Positions 16,363-24,103 of a stretch of DNA of 58,313 bases are shown in pieces (within the stretch, counting starts at the first letter, position 1; every line of letters starts with the position of its first letter). A program made the position numbers and the translations under genes. The stretch spans positions 1 to 58,313 of the forward strand of contig NZ_SJSN01000022.1 in the NCBI RefSeq assembly GCF_004331675.1. The letters are read 5' to 3'. Below the pieces are notes generated by a model. That model did no database searches and was not told where the DNA came from. It saw nothing but the letters and a program-made list of their open reading frames with translations. The DNA comes from Pedobacter frigidisoli (GTDB taxonomy: Bacteria; Bacteroidota; Bacteroidia; Sphingobacteriales; Sphingobacteriaceae).

Positions 16363-16403
16363 TACGATATCGGTTTTCTGTCGACAATTCATGCAGCTAA
16401 ACA

Positions 16404-16448
16404 AATGAACTAATGATGCCAATGAACTAATGATTTTTGTTATTTTTG
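16404..16448 (+). promoter_or_regulatory. direct repeat and TAnnTTTG box next to the 438-residue unknown gene
   Basis: AATGAACTAATGAT occurs twice, at 16404-16417 and 16421-16434, 17 bases apart. TATTTTTG at 16441-16448 fits the Bacteroidota -7 box TAnnTTTG and ends only four bases before the ATG at 16453, so the message could be leaderless. I saw no convincing -33 TTG at the expected distance; the direct repeats occupy that place and might bind an activator. This is a motif match by eye only. Confidence 0.45.
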
Positions 16449-16452
16449 CGGC

Positions 16453-17769
16453 ATGGAAAGAGAAATTCTGGATACTAAACGTAAAGCATTAAAAATAAAC
16501 CTCGACCCAAGAATCTACGGTACCTTTGCCGAGATTGGAGCAGGGCAGGAAGTTTCCCGAAACTTTTTTAATGCTGGTGCAGCATCTGGAACGGTTGCTA
16601 AGACCATGTCGGCTTACGATATGACTTTTAGTGATGCCATTTATGGAACTGAAGCTTCAGGCCGTTATGTTAGTCAGAATAGGCTTTTGCAAATGCTCGA
16701 CCATGAATTTGGTTTACTTACAGAGCGTTTATCTGGCGAAAAATACGAGAGCAGAACCTTTTTCGCATTCGCGGATACCGTTACGACGCTAAATTACAAA
16801 CGTACAAATGAACCTCATGGTTGGGTTGGAATTCGATTTCAAAATGAACCTGGAGGTTTGCCAAATGAAATATTCTTTCATGTTCGCTTGCTCGATACTG
16901 ATGTAAACATGCAGCAAAGAGTTCTAGGCATTATTGGCGTTAACTTACTTTATGCAGCTTTTTACCATTATCAAGACCCAAAATTAATGGTAGAGTCCTT
17001 AGCTGATAATTTGACTATTGGTTCTGTTGAAATAGATTTGATTTCTGTTAAAGGACCTGCTTTTCCTGAAGTAGATAATATCTTGCTTAATCTGTATATG
17101 ATTATGAAAGATTTTTCAGCAGCAGCAATTTTTGATGCAGATGCGCATCCTCGTCAGGCGAAAGATTTGTTGTACAAAAAAGATATCATGATTTTGAGAA
17201 CCAAATATGGTCAGAAATCATTGCCAAACTTCAACTTGTTTAATAAAGCTACCGACCAATTTAAACGTACAAATAAAGTAGAAGACGGGAATCTGGCGGT
17301 AATGATTGAGGTTCTATTAACCAACGTTTTAACAGACGACCAGGAAACGCCAGATGATATCGATTTGGAATCAGTAGCGAAACGTGCTCAGGAAATGTGC
17401 GATACAGGCAATATTGTAATTGTATCTAATTTTACTCGTCATAACCGTTTAGCAAAATATTTAGCCCGTTGTAAACCCAAAAGTGTGGGCTTAGCTACGA
17501 ACATTAATAACTTAAAATTTGTATTCAATTCTACAAACTTTAAAGGCGAAAATTATTCTGGTCAGTTGTTGAGTTATGTAAACGATATGTTTAATACAAA
17601 CGTTCGATTATTTGCTTATCCATTCTTAGACAAAAAGACAAACGAAGTAATCACAACCTCAAATATGCCTGTTACCCCAGAAGCAAAACCACTTTTTGAT
17701 TTTCTTTTAATAAACGGATATATTACTGATATTAAGGATTATAGTGAAGATGAAGTGAAAACTGTTTAG
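16453..17769 (+). CDS. large conserved cytosolic protein of unknown function
   Basis: The 438-residue product begins MEREILDTKRKALKINLD and has the strongly patterned segment YGTFAEIGAGQEVSRNFFNAG, then a long acidic/hydrophobic body with no signal peptide and no membrane helices. I recognise it as a family widespread in Bacteroidota whose database labels (TonB-dependent receptor, nicotinate-nucleotide adenylyltransferase) do not fit: it has no barrel or plug features and no HxGH nucleotidyltransferase motif. The strong conservation I associate with it suggests a basic role. The gene is isolated, between the hsp20 terminator and an opposing broken peptidase gene. A TAnnTTTG box lies just before the start. 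Confidence 0.85.
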   Translation: MEREILDTKRKALKINLDPRIYGTFAEIGAGQEVSRNFFNAGAASGTVAKTMSAYDMTFSDAIYGTEASGRYVSQNRLLQMLDHEFGLLTERLSGEKYESRTFFAFADTVTTLNYKRTNEPHGWVGIRFQNEPGGLPNEIFFHVRLLDTDVNMQQRVLGIIGVNLLYAAFYHYQDPKLMVESLADNLTIGSVEIDLISVKGPAFPEVDNILLNLYMIMKDFSAAAIFDADAHPRQAKDLLYKKDIMILRTKYGQKSLPNFNLFNKATDQFKRTNKVEDGNLAVMIEVLLTNVLTDDQETPDDIDLESVAKRAQEMCDTGNIVIVSNFTRHNRLAKYLARCKPKSVGLATNINNLKFVFNSTNFKGENYSGQLLSYVNDMFNTNVRLFAYPFLDKKTNEVITTSNMPVTPEAKPLFDFLLINGYITDIKDYSEDEVKTV

Positions 17770-17868
17770 TTTTTCTTGTATATTTTTCACTGCATTCAGA
17801 ATGACAAACAGTTGTATGTTAGCCACCTTTAAGCTTATATGATTCTTACACGTTTAAATCATTAGAAA

Positions 17869-18890
17869 TTAAAGACTTCGAAGTGAAGAACCAGTTTTAC
17901 TCACATCCAAAACATGATTTACGCCACATTTTAACGCATAATTATTCCGTTGATGACCAACCGGGAAATCGAAAGAGATAGGGTAGTTGTATTCGGAAAC
18001 TTTCTCTAAAACAACATCGTACACAGTTTTGCCGAACTCTTCACCTACATCATCTGGTTTAACTTTGAAACCGCCGACAATTAAACCTTTTAGATTTTTT
18101 AGTTTTCCACTACGCTTCAAGTTCCAAAGCATTCTATCAATGCTGTAAAGATATTCGCCTGTATCTTCGATGAAAAGAATTTTGTTTTTGGTATCTAAAT
18201 CAGAATCACTTCCTGCTAAGGTTTCGATGATACTTAAATTACCACCAACTAAAATTCCATCAACTTTTCCTAATCGATTATTGGGATTAGTAGGAGCCGT
18301 ATAGCCCATTTGCTCGCCAATTAAAGCATTTTTGATGGATAAAATGGTTCAATTTGAATCGGTTCAGCTTTCGACCAATCATCAGGAAAACTGTTACACA
18401 TTTTAGAATGAATAGAGGCAATGCCATAATTTTTGGCCAGATGACAATGCAGGACAGTAATATCGCTAAAACCAATTATCCATTTTGGGTTCCTTTTAAA
18501 TGAAGAAAAATCTAGTTTATCAATTATACGAACAAAACCGTAACCACCACGAGCGCACATAATTGCTTTGATATTCGTGTCGTCCAGCATTTTCTGAAAA
18601 TCCATTAACCTTTCTTCATCTGTACCGCCGTAGGTAAAATCTCGTTTACCAATCGTTTCGCCCATTCGAATATCAAAACCCCAACTTTGCATTTGCAATA
18701 CCGACGGCTGAACTTGTTCCAAAGTAATGTAACCCGCTGGACTGGTAATACCAATTGTATCGCCTTTCTTTAAATAAGGTGGAATTTTAAACAATGAACT
18801 TTCGTTTTCTACAGTACTGGCTAAAGTTTTAAAAGCAGGAAGTACGGTTGCAGCTGCAATGAATGAAGAAAGGAAATATTTTCTGTTCAT
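17869..18890 (-). pseudogene. LD-carboxypeptidase-family (S66) gene split by one frameshift
   Basis: Two frames together encode one S66 peptidase of about 339 residues. The N-terminal part (18890 to about 18346) has a signal-like leader (MNRKYFLSSFIAAATVLPAF), MCARGGYGFVRIIDKL and the nucleophile Ser142 in GFSDIT. The C-terminal part (to 17869) has the Glu region LFIEDTGEYLYSIDRML and the catalytic His in GHQRNNYAL. The frame is lost by one missing base near 18345-18348: shifting there restores ILSIKNALIGEQMGYTAP. Everything else, including all catalytic residues, is intact, so this is either a very recent mutation or a sequencing error. The intact enzyme would cut L,D-peptide bonds in recycled or periplasmic murein. 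Confidence 0.85.
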
Positions 18891-18950
18891 TTAAATAGGA
18901 GATGATTTTTCGTTTAGCTAATATATGATTTAAAATTTCTGCATAAAAGA

Positions 18951-18980
18951 AAAGGGATCTATATCCATAAATCCCTTTTT
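18951..18980. terminator. hairpin AAAGGGAT / ATCCCTTTTT
   Basis: AAAGGGAT at 18951-18958 pairs with ATCCCTTTTT at 18971-18980, with a 12-base loop and T-runs on both strands, so it may stop transcription in either direction. It sits upstream of the broken peptidase gene and downstream, on the minus strand, of the tRNA-like locus. Confidence 0.5.
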
Positions 18981-19087
18981 TAAACCAAACAAATTAATCT
19001 GTAAAAGATTAGTATAATGTGAATTATGAATAGATAACCAATGAGTAAATAAAATGTTTGCGATTTTTTGAAAAAAGTTTCTTTATT

Positions 19088-19169
19088 GTCATTTCGATTG
19101 AAGCGTAGCGGAACAGAGAAATCTTTGAAACCTTATTTCAAAGATTTCTCCACTTTCTGTCGAAATGAC
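19088..19169. repeat. long inverted repeat GTCATTTCGA ... TCGAAATGAC
   Basis: The outer arms GTCATTTCGA (19088-19097) and TCGAAATGAC (19160-19169) pair exactly, and an inner pair GAGAAATCTTTGAAA / TTTCAAAGATTTCTC (19116-19130, 19136-19150) extends the hairpin. The outer bases match the GTCATT ends of the other long hairpins in the window. The surrounding gap, 18891-19892, otherwise holds the tRNA-like locus described separately. Confidence 0.8.
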
Positions 19170-19197
19170 GAATTGTAAAAAAAACCATGTAAAAGTT

Positions 19198-19222
19198 AAG
19201 GCTATCCATCGCGGATAGCCTT
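19198..19222 (-). terminator. hairpin AAGGCTATCC / GGATAGCCTT
   Basis: AAGGCTATCC at 19198-19207 pairs perfectly with GGATAGCCTT at 19213-19222 around a five-base loop. On the minus strand it is followed by AACTTTTACATGG and then a run of eight Ts, a loose terminator. It would end a minus-strand transcript that carries the 53-codon ORF and the tRNA-like element. Confidence 0.5.
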
Positions 19223-19303
19223 TGCTAACAACAAAACAAATATAAGATAACCAAATCTTCCTGATTGAGCAGAATCAGGGTAAGTGCTATGAGTACACTT
19301 AGA

Positions 19304-19374
19304 GGCCTAGTAATGGATTCGAACCATTATGCAAAAGTTTATGAAACTTCAACCTCCCAATCGGTCAACTGGCC
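19304..19374 (-). tRNA. tRNA-like cloverleaf, anticodon CAU, with a bulged acceptor stem
   Basis: On the minus strand the sequence folds as a full cloverleaf of 71 bases: acceptor GGCCAGT, TG, D stem ACC/GGT with loop GATTGGGA, anticodon stem GAAGT/ACTTT with loop TTCATAA (anticodon CAU), a five-base variable loop, and a canonical T arm AATGG-TTCGAAT-CCATT. The 3' acceptor strand is ACTAGGCC, which pairs with the 5' strand only if the A at position four bulges out. No CCA is encoded. The bulge and short D stem make it unusual for a working tRNA-Met or tRNA-Ile2; a decayed or mobile-element tRNA, or a tRNA-like domain of another RNA, are alternatives. Confidence 0.45.
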
Positions 19375-19381
19375 GTATATG

Positions 19382-19543
19382 CTAAACAGGTTTTAATGCT
19401 AAAAAATCTTTCAATTCTATAATATGCTCTCTATTTATATTATCTTCATCCACAATCTTTTTAACGTCGACTTCAATATTCTTTGCTGGATAAGAAAGAT
19501 TTGGGTAATTGTTTATTGTCGGATATTGAAAATAGATTGACAT
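19382..19543 (-). CDS. possible 53-residue small protein upstream of the tRNA-like element
   Basis: An ATG at 19543 opens a frame whose product begins MSIYFQYPTINNYPNLSYP and ends IELKDFLALKPV, with the TAG only seven bases before the tRNA-like fold begins. It is polar and acidic in the middle, with no signal or membrane segment. A TATATTTG box (19597-19604) lies about 54 bases upstream in the right orientation. I recognise no family; it may be a remnant of a longer gene or a real small protein. Confidence 0.35.
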   Translation of the reverse strand: MSIYFQYPTINNYPNLSYPAKNIEVDVKKIVDEDNINREHIIELKDFLALKPV

Positions 19544-19596
19544 AATTTCAGCATTTAATTGTTTAACATATTTTTAATTAATGATTAATGGTGAGG

Positions 19597-19604
19597 CAAA
19601 TATA
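19597..19604 (-). promoter_or_regulatory. TAnnTTTG-type -7 box
   Basis: Read on the minus strand the sequence is TATATTTG, an exact match to the Bacteroidota -7 consensus. It would start a transcript near 19592 that reads the 53-codon ORF, the tRNA-like element and the following hairpins. No clear -33 TTG was found at the usual distance, so this is tentative. Confidence 0.35.
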
Positions 19605-19730
19605 TAAATTAGCATATAACATCTATAGAATTAGTAGTATTTAATTTGAGTTTAGGATTAACTTATTTATTATCAGATGATTAATTTATATTTCGCCTGC
19701 TATTTCATTTTGAAACAGCAGCTAAATTGT

Positions 19731-19817
19731 CTAAACCTGATAGAAATGATTCCGATTTTTCATCGGAAATAATGGATAGCAGGACTGAAGTGCCTAAGGA
19801 TTAGCGGCGTTCATTTC
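19731..19817. repeat. dispersed element, CTAAACCTGATA type, copy A
   Basis: It starts CTAAACCTGATA, contains a hairpin TTCCGAT-TTTTC-ATCGGAA at 19750-19769, then GCAGGACTGAAG, and ends CGGCGTTCATTTCC. The longer stretch at 26998-27130 has the same order of motifs. No coding potential is seen between 19544 and 19892. Confidence 0.55.
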
Positions 19818-19892
19818 CAAGCTTTAAATTCAGTTTCTCAAAAGCTAATTTTTTTGAGGATATTTGCATTTTCAAACATTAAAAAAGTAAAC

Positions 19893-21188
19893 GTGTCATT
19901 AGATAAATTAAAACTAAGCAAACCACTTGTTGCAGCCATGACTGATGCAGGATTTTTAACTCCAAAAGAAATCCAAATCAAAACCATGTCGAGAATTTTA
20001 GGTGGACAAGATGTTATCGCAGTAGGACCGGAGGGGGCAGGAAAAACTACAACTTATGTTTTAGCTACATTAATGAAGTTAAAATATGCTTTCGAAGAGG
20101 CGCCAAGGGCTTTAATCTTAGTTCCTGATGCCGAGCATGTTGACCTCGTTTTGGAACAATTCAAATTATTAAACAGAAACAAAACTTTTAGAATTTTAGG
20201 AATCGATAGTCGCGGTGCGGTAGATACGCAGATGAATGAGATTACCGATGGTGTTGATATTATTGTTGCCGTACCGGACAGGGCTCGTGCTTTGTATTTG
20301 AAATTGGCACTTAACACCAATAAAATTCAGTTATTTATTTTAGATAATGCAGAACTTATTGTTAAAAAAGGCTTACAATTACCTGTAGTGGAATTGGCAA
20401 ATAGTGCTTACAAAGCTCAACACGTAGTATTTACCGAGGTTTTACATGAAAAGCTAAATCTAATGATTTCGCCTTTTATGAAAGAATCTACTACAACCAT
20501 CGAAGTAGATGAAATTCGGGAAGCTCAAGCAGAAGTTTATCAGCAAATGCTCTATCATGTTCCTAATTTTAGAACTAAGCTTAATCTTTTAACCTTATTA
20601 TTAAATGATGTAGAGGTTTTTGATAAGATTGTAGTTTTTGTGAATACTAGATTGACCGCACAAACAGTTTATAAAAACTTTAATAATTCTAAAGAGAACG
20701 AGATTAGCATTTACCGCTCTTTGTTTTTTGATGATAAAGGTTACGATGATATTGAAGATTTTAAGGGGAATCCTAATGCAAGGGTGTTAATCGTTGCAAA
20801 TGAAAATTTAGACGGCTTGGATATTCAGGGTATTCCGTTTATACTTCACTTAGAATTACCAGAGCAAAAGGAAACTTTAATTCAGCGTATTGTTAAACAG
20901 AGTGATGAAGATGTAGTTGCGATAACTTTTTCTACGGATATTGAATTGATTGAAGTAAAGAAAATTGAGCAAGCAATTGGTCAGAGAATGGAAGTGATGG
21001 AATTGCCAGATGATTTGAAAATTGTTGATGCAGCTTCGAAACCTAAGAAAAAGAAAGGTGAGGAAGAAGATACATCTGAGCGTGGTGCCGCTTTCCATGA
21101 TAAGAAAGCGAGTAACTTAAAAAATTACAACTATAGTGCTGGAACAAAAGCTAAGATGACTTACAAGAATAAAAAAGGATTGTCTTAA
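19893..21188 (+). CDS. degenerate DEAD-box helicase-like protein
   Basis: The GTG at 19893 gives MSLDKLKLSKPLV, the natural N-terminus; an in-frame TTG 13 codons upstream adds unconvincing residues. The 431-residue protein has the two RecA-like domains of DEAD-box helicases, but the motifs have drifted: Q-motif FLTPKEIQ, Walker A GPEGAGKT (45-52), motif II DNAE (151-154) in place of DEAD, FTE for SAT, and IQRIVKQSD where HRIGRTGR is expected. A basic, Lys-rich tail (KPKKKKGEEED onward) could bind RNA. ATP hydrolysis is doubtful, so it may be an RNA-binding scaffold. It converges on the OmpA-family gene with a shared terminator. Confidence 0.85.
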   Translation: MSLDKLKLSKPLVAAMTDAGFLTPKEIQIKTMSRILGGQDVIAVGPEGAGKTTTYVLATLMKLKYAFEEAPRALILVPDAEHVDLVLEQFKLLNRNKTFRILGIDSRGAVDTQMNEITDGVDIIVAVPDRARALYLKLALNTNKIQLFILDNAELIVKKGLQLPVVELANSAYKAQHVVFTEVLHEKLNLMISPFMKESTTTIEVDEIREAQAEVYQQMLYHVPNFRTKLNLLTLLLNDVEVFDKIVVFVNTRLTAQTVYKNFNNSKENEISIYRSLFFDDKGYDDIEDFKGNPNARVLIVANENLDGLDIQGIPFILHLELPEQKETLIQRIVKQSDEDVVAITFSTDIELIEVKKIEQAIGQRMEVMELPDDLKIVDAASKPKKKKGEEEDTSERGAAFHDKKASNLKNYNYSAGTKAKMTYKNKKGLS

Positions 21189-21274
21189 TCGATAAAAAGT
21201 TATTGTGAAGTTCGGAAGCAATATCTTGAACATAGATTGCTTCGTAACACGCAATGACAAGATTGCTAGAACGC

Positions 21275-21304
21275 AAAAAGCCCCGATTTTCATCGGGGCT
21301 TTTC
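21275..21304. terminator. strong bidirectional terminator
   Basis: AAAAAGCCCCGAT and ATCGGGGCTTTT form a 12-base-pair stem with a four-base TTTC-type loop and T or A runs on both sides. It lies between the convergent helicase-like and OmpA-family genes and can serve both. A partial dispersed repeat (GATTGCTTCGTAACACGCAATGAC) precedes it at 21235-21258. Confidence 0.92.
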
Positions 21305-21323
21305 TATTAAACTTAACTATTTA

Positions 21324-22610
21324 CTAGTATAATGTAAATTCTACACGACGGTTTTCTTGACGACCAGCGGCAGTTTTGTTAGTTGAAATTGGTTGATCTG
21401 GTCCGTAACCAGTAGCTTCAACTCTTGATGCATTAGCACCTTGAGATACTAAATAAGCTTTTACTGATTCTGCTCTTTCTTTAGATAAACGTAGGTTTAA
21501 CTCTCTACCACCAGTATTATCTGTGTGACCAGCTAATTTTAGGCTAAAGTTTTTCTCTACTAACAAACCAGCAACTCTATTTAAAGTTGAGTATGATTTA
21601 GCACGGATAGTTGATTTACCTAAATCGAATTCTAAGTTAGAGATGGCATCTCTTACCACTTTACGATCTGCTTCTGTAATTACAGTAGTTTCTTTAATTA
21701 CTTGAGTTTTTGGAGCAGCTAATGGACAACCAGAACCATCTACAACAGTACCAGATGGAGTTCCAGCGCATTTATCAAATTTATTTGCAACACCATCGCT
21801 ATCATCATCACCTAAGTCCTTAGTATATTGTGCTCTATCTCTAGCTGCATTTTCTTCAGCACTAGATAATGCTCTTCTTAATTCAGCACTTTCTTCAGCA
21901 CTTTGTTTGCGTAAATCAGCAATTGCGCTATAGTTTTGTAATTGAGATTTTTCTTTATCACCAAGCGCAAATTCTAAACCTGCATGTGCATAAGAGAACC
22001 TACTTTCGTTATAAGCATTTTTAACTGTTGGAGAAGATTTGATGAAGTTAATATCATAACCAAAGTCTAAATTGATGCCCTTAGATACGCCTAACTTAAA
22101 TCCAACACCAGTTGGGATGAACCAACCTTCTCTGCCATTGAATATTTCGGTAGTTCCAACTTTAGAATCAGATGACATGTAACCAGCACCAGCTTTAACA
22201 TAAGGGATTAAAACTGCGTTCTCCGTATTTAAACTGAAGTTTGCAATATTTAATACAGCTGTTAATGATCCTGACCAATTAATGCTATTCACTTGCTCAA
22301 CATTTGGAGCAAAATAATTTGTTGTTTTAACTTCACCACGTAAAAAGTCTGCTTGCAAACCTAAAGCTGGTAGAATTTGTTTTTTAACAAATGCACCGTA
22401 ACCGATACTTTTAAATTCTCTAGCATCAACGCTTCCGCCACCTAGAAAAGTGTTTTGACTTAAGATACCTCCGTGAGCACCAACGCTCCATGTTCTTAAA
22501 GATTGTTTGCCAAATCTACCAGACGGAGTTGGTGTTTCTTGTGCAAATAATTGTGATGATAAGCCTAATAGGGCAATCAACATTGTTGATTTAGTAATTC
22601 TCGTATTCAT
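21324..22610 (-). CDS. OmpA-family outer-membrane protein
   Basis: The 428-residue product has a signal peptide ending LFAQ, an N-terminal beta-barrel of about 200 residues, an Ala/Glu-rich coiled stretch (about 235-265), one calcium-binding thrombospondin type 3-like repeat (DDDSDGVANKFDKCAGTP), and a C-terminal OmpA domain with LAGHTDNTGGRELNLRLS, whose Asp and Arg bind peptidoglycan. It ties the outer membrane to the cell wall. Single-gene transcript: 220 bases of gene-free DNA lie upstream and a shared terminator lies downstream. Confidence 0.95.
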   Translation of the reverse strand: MNTRITKSTMLIALLGLSSQLFAQETPTPSGRFGKQSLRTWSVGAHGGILSQNTFLGGGSVDAREFKSIGYGAFVKKQILPALGLQADFLRGEVKTTNYFAPNVEQVNSINWSGSLTAVLNIANFSLNTENAVLIPYVKAGAGYMSSDSKVGTTEIFNGREGWFIPTGVGFKLGVSKGINLDFGYDINFIKSSPTVKNAYNESRFSYAHAGLEFALGDKEKSQLQNYSAIADLRKQSAEESAELRRALSSAEENAARDRAQYTKDLGDDDSDGVANKFDKCAGTPSGTVVDGSGCPLAAPKTQVIKETTVITEADRKVVRDAISNLEFDLGKSTIRAKSYSTLNRVAGLLVEKNFSLKLAGHTDNTGGRELNLRLSKERAESVKAYLVSQGANASRVEATGYGPDQPISTNKTAAGRQENRRVEFTLY

Positions 22611-22831
22611 TGTTCTATTTTATAAATGTTAGTCTCTAAACAGTTTTTTTATAGTACTGTTTTGCTTGCACTAAGAAAAAACCTTGCCAAAGATGGTTTT
22701 CATTTACAAATAGCGTATTATCAGAAGATTAAGAGAAGAATGTATTCTCGCAAAAAAGTTACTTCGAATATAAAAGCATAGAAAGTTTTGTATAGTTTTC
22801 TATACAGACATTAAATTTAGATTGGTGAAGA

Positions 22832-23497
22832 TTAACTTTTATCGGATGGATTTTTCTTGCCGTTTAATAACATTTCAAGCACTTTTTCAATTCTGCTCAA
22901 ACGAGTTTTCTCTTGCTTGGCGGTTAAAATCCAAAGTACATATTCCTTTCTATGTGAATATGCGAGACTATTATAATGATTTAGCGCAGTGGAATTCTGA
23001 GTAAGAATGGCTTCAAAGTCTTTAGGTAACTTTACAATCTTGTTTACTGGATCGATGTATTCGCCGAATTCATTTGATTTAATTTGTCCGTTTCCAAGTC
23101 CAGAACGTTTAACATCAGCTTCTAATTTTAGTCTTAAGCCTGTCCATGTTTCGTTAACAGCCGCTGATGCGCAGGGCGATAAACCGTAAATGCTTAACTC
23201 TTTCCATGTTTTCATCAAATCTAAATTAGATTCGATTTTTGAGGATTTTTTTGGAAAGAAAACCCAAAAAATTGTTTTCGAATCAATTTTTTTAATATGG
23301 CTTTCTATTTGATCGTTAAGTTGTTGCCAGGTAACAGAGAATGCAATTAATACGTTGAAATCAGTTTCTGCTGAGTATCTAAAAAAAACATCATTAGGAA
23401 TATCTCCGAATATACCGGCACTATTTTCTGAAGCACCCACAACTTTTACTACATGAGTAGGTTTTATTTGCAGCTTTTTAAGAAATAGATTCTCCAT
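22832..23497 (-). CDS. YdeI/OmdA-family protein
   Basis: The 221-residue product has no signal peptide. The C-terminal third (LPKDFEAILTQNSTALNHYN, then LAYSHRKEYVLWILTAKQEKTR) matches the OmdA/YdeI domain seen in bacteriocin-protection proteins. The N-terminal 110 residues (HVVKVVGASENSAGIFGDIP, and a FWVFFPKKSSK strand) look like a separate small domain found fused to it in Bacteroidota. It follows the TrmH-family gene by nine bases on the same strand, suggesting an operon. The molecular role is not known. Confidence 0.8.
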   Translation of the reverse strand: MENLFLKKLQIKPTHVVKVVGASENSAGIFGDIPNDVFFRYSAETDFNVLIAFSVTWQQLNDQIESHIKKIDSKTIFWVFFPKKSSKIESNLDLMKTWKELSIYGLSPCASAAVNETWTGLRLKLEADVKRSGLGNGQIKSNEFGEYIDPVNKIVKLPKDFEAILTQNSTALNHYNSLAYSHRKEYVLWILTAKQEKTRLSRIEKVLEMLLNGKKNPSDKS

Positions 23498-23506
23498 CGT
23501 AAAATG

Positions 23507-24037
23507 TTAAAGTCTCAATTTGGCGAAGAAATCCCAAAAAACAATGCCCGCAGAGATTACGATATTAAACGAATGTTTGGTTCCAAATTGAGGAATTTCA
23601 ATGCATTCATCAATCTTAGCCATTACTTCATCGCTTACACCATCAACCTCGTTGCCAAATATTAGCGCATATTTTTTAGTAGGATCTGGCTGAAATGTAT
23701 TTAACATCGTACTATTCTCTGCTTGTTCTATGGCTACGATTTCATAACCTTGCGCTCTTAAAGCATCAACAGCTGTAACTGTATCGGGAAAATGTATCCA
23801 ATCTACCGATTGTGTTGCACCCAAAGCTGTCTTTTCGATTTCTCGGTGTGGAGGCTCTGCTGTAATTCCACAGAGCACAACTTTTTCAAGCGCAAATCCA
23901 TCTGCAGTGCGAAATATTGAGCCTACATTGTGCATACTGCGAACATTATCCAAAACCACAACAACAGGTAGTTTTTCCTGCGCCTTAAACTCTTCAATAT
24001 CTGGACGATTTAATTCGTCTAATTTTAATTTTCTCAT
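23507..24037 (-). CDS. TrmH/SpoU-family RNA 2'-O-methyltransferase
   Basis: The ATG at 24037 gives a 176-residue product beginning MRKLKLDELNRPD. The three SPOUT motifs are visible: LDNVRSMHNVGSIFRTADGF (motif 1), YALIFGNEVDGVSDEV (motif 2) and IPQFGTKHSFNIVISAGIVFWDF (motif 3), which make the trefoil-knot SAM site. Such enzymes methylate ribose in tRNA or rRNA as dimers; the small size without extra RNA-binding domains is like TrmL/TrmH. The target base cannot be predicted. A CGCAGATTCGCAGATT dispersed motif lies just upstream at 24051-24066. Confidence 0.92.
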   Translation of the reverse strand: MRKLKLDELNRPDIEEFKAQEKLPVVVVLDNVRSMHNVGSIFRTADGFALEKVVLCGITAEPPHREIEKTALGATQSVDWIHFPDTVTAVDALRAQGYEIVAIEQAENSTMLNTFQPDPTKKYALIFGNEVDGVSDEVMAKIDECIEIPQFGTKHSFNIVISAGIVFWDFFAKLRL

Positions 24038-24103
24038 TTTCAAGATTGCCGCAGATTCGCAGATTAAGTTTTAATCAATTATGAATCTCGACTGAATAAT
24101 ATT

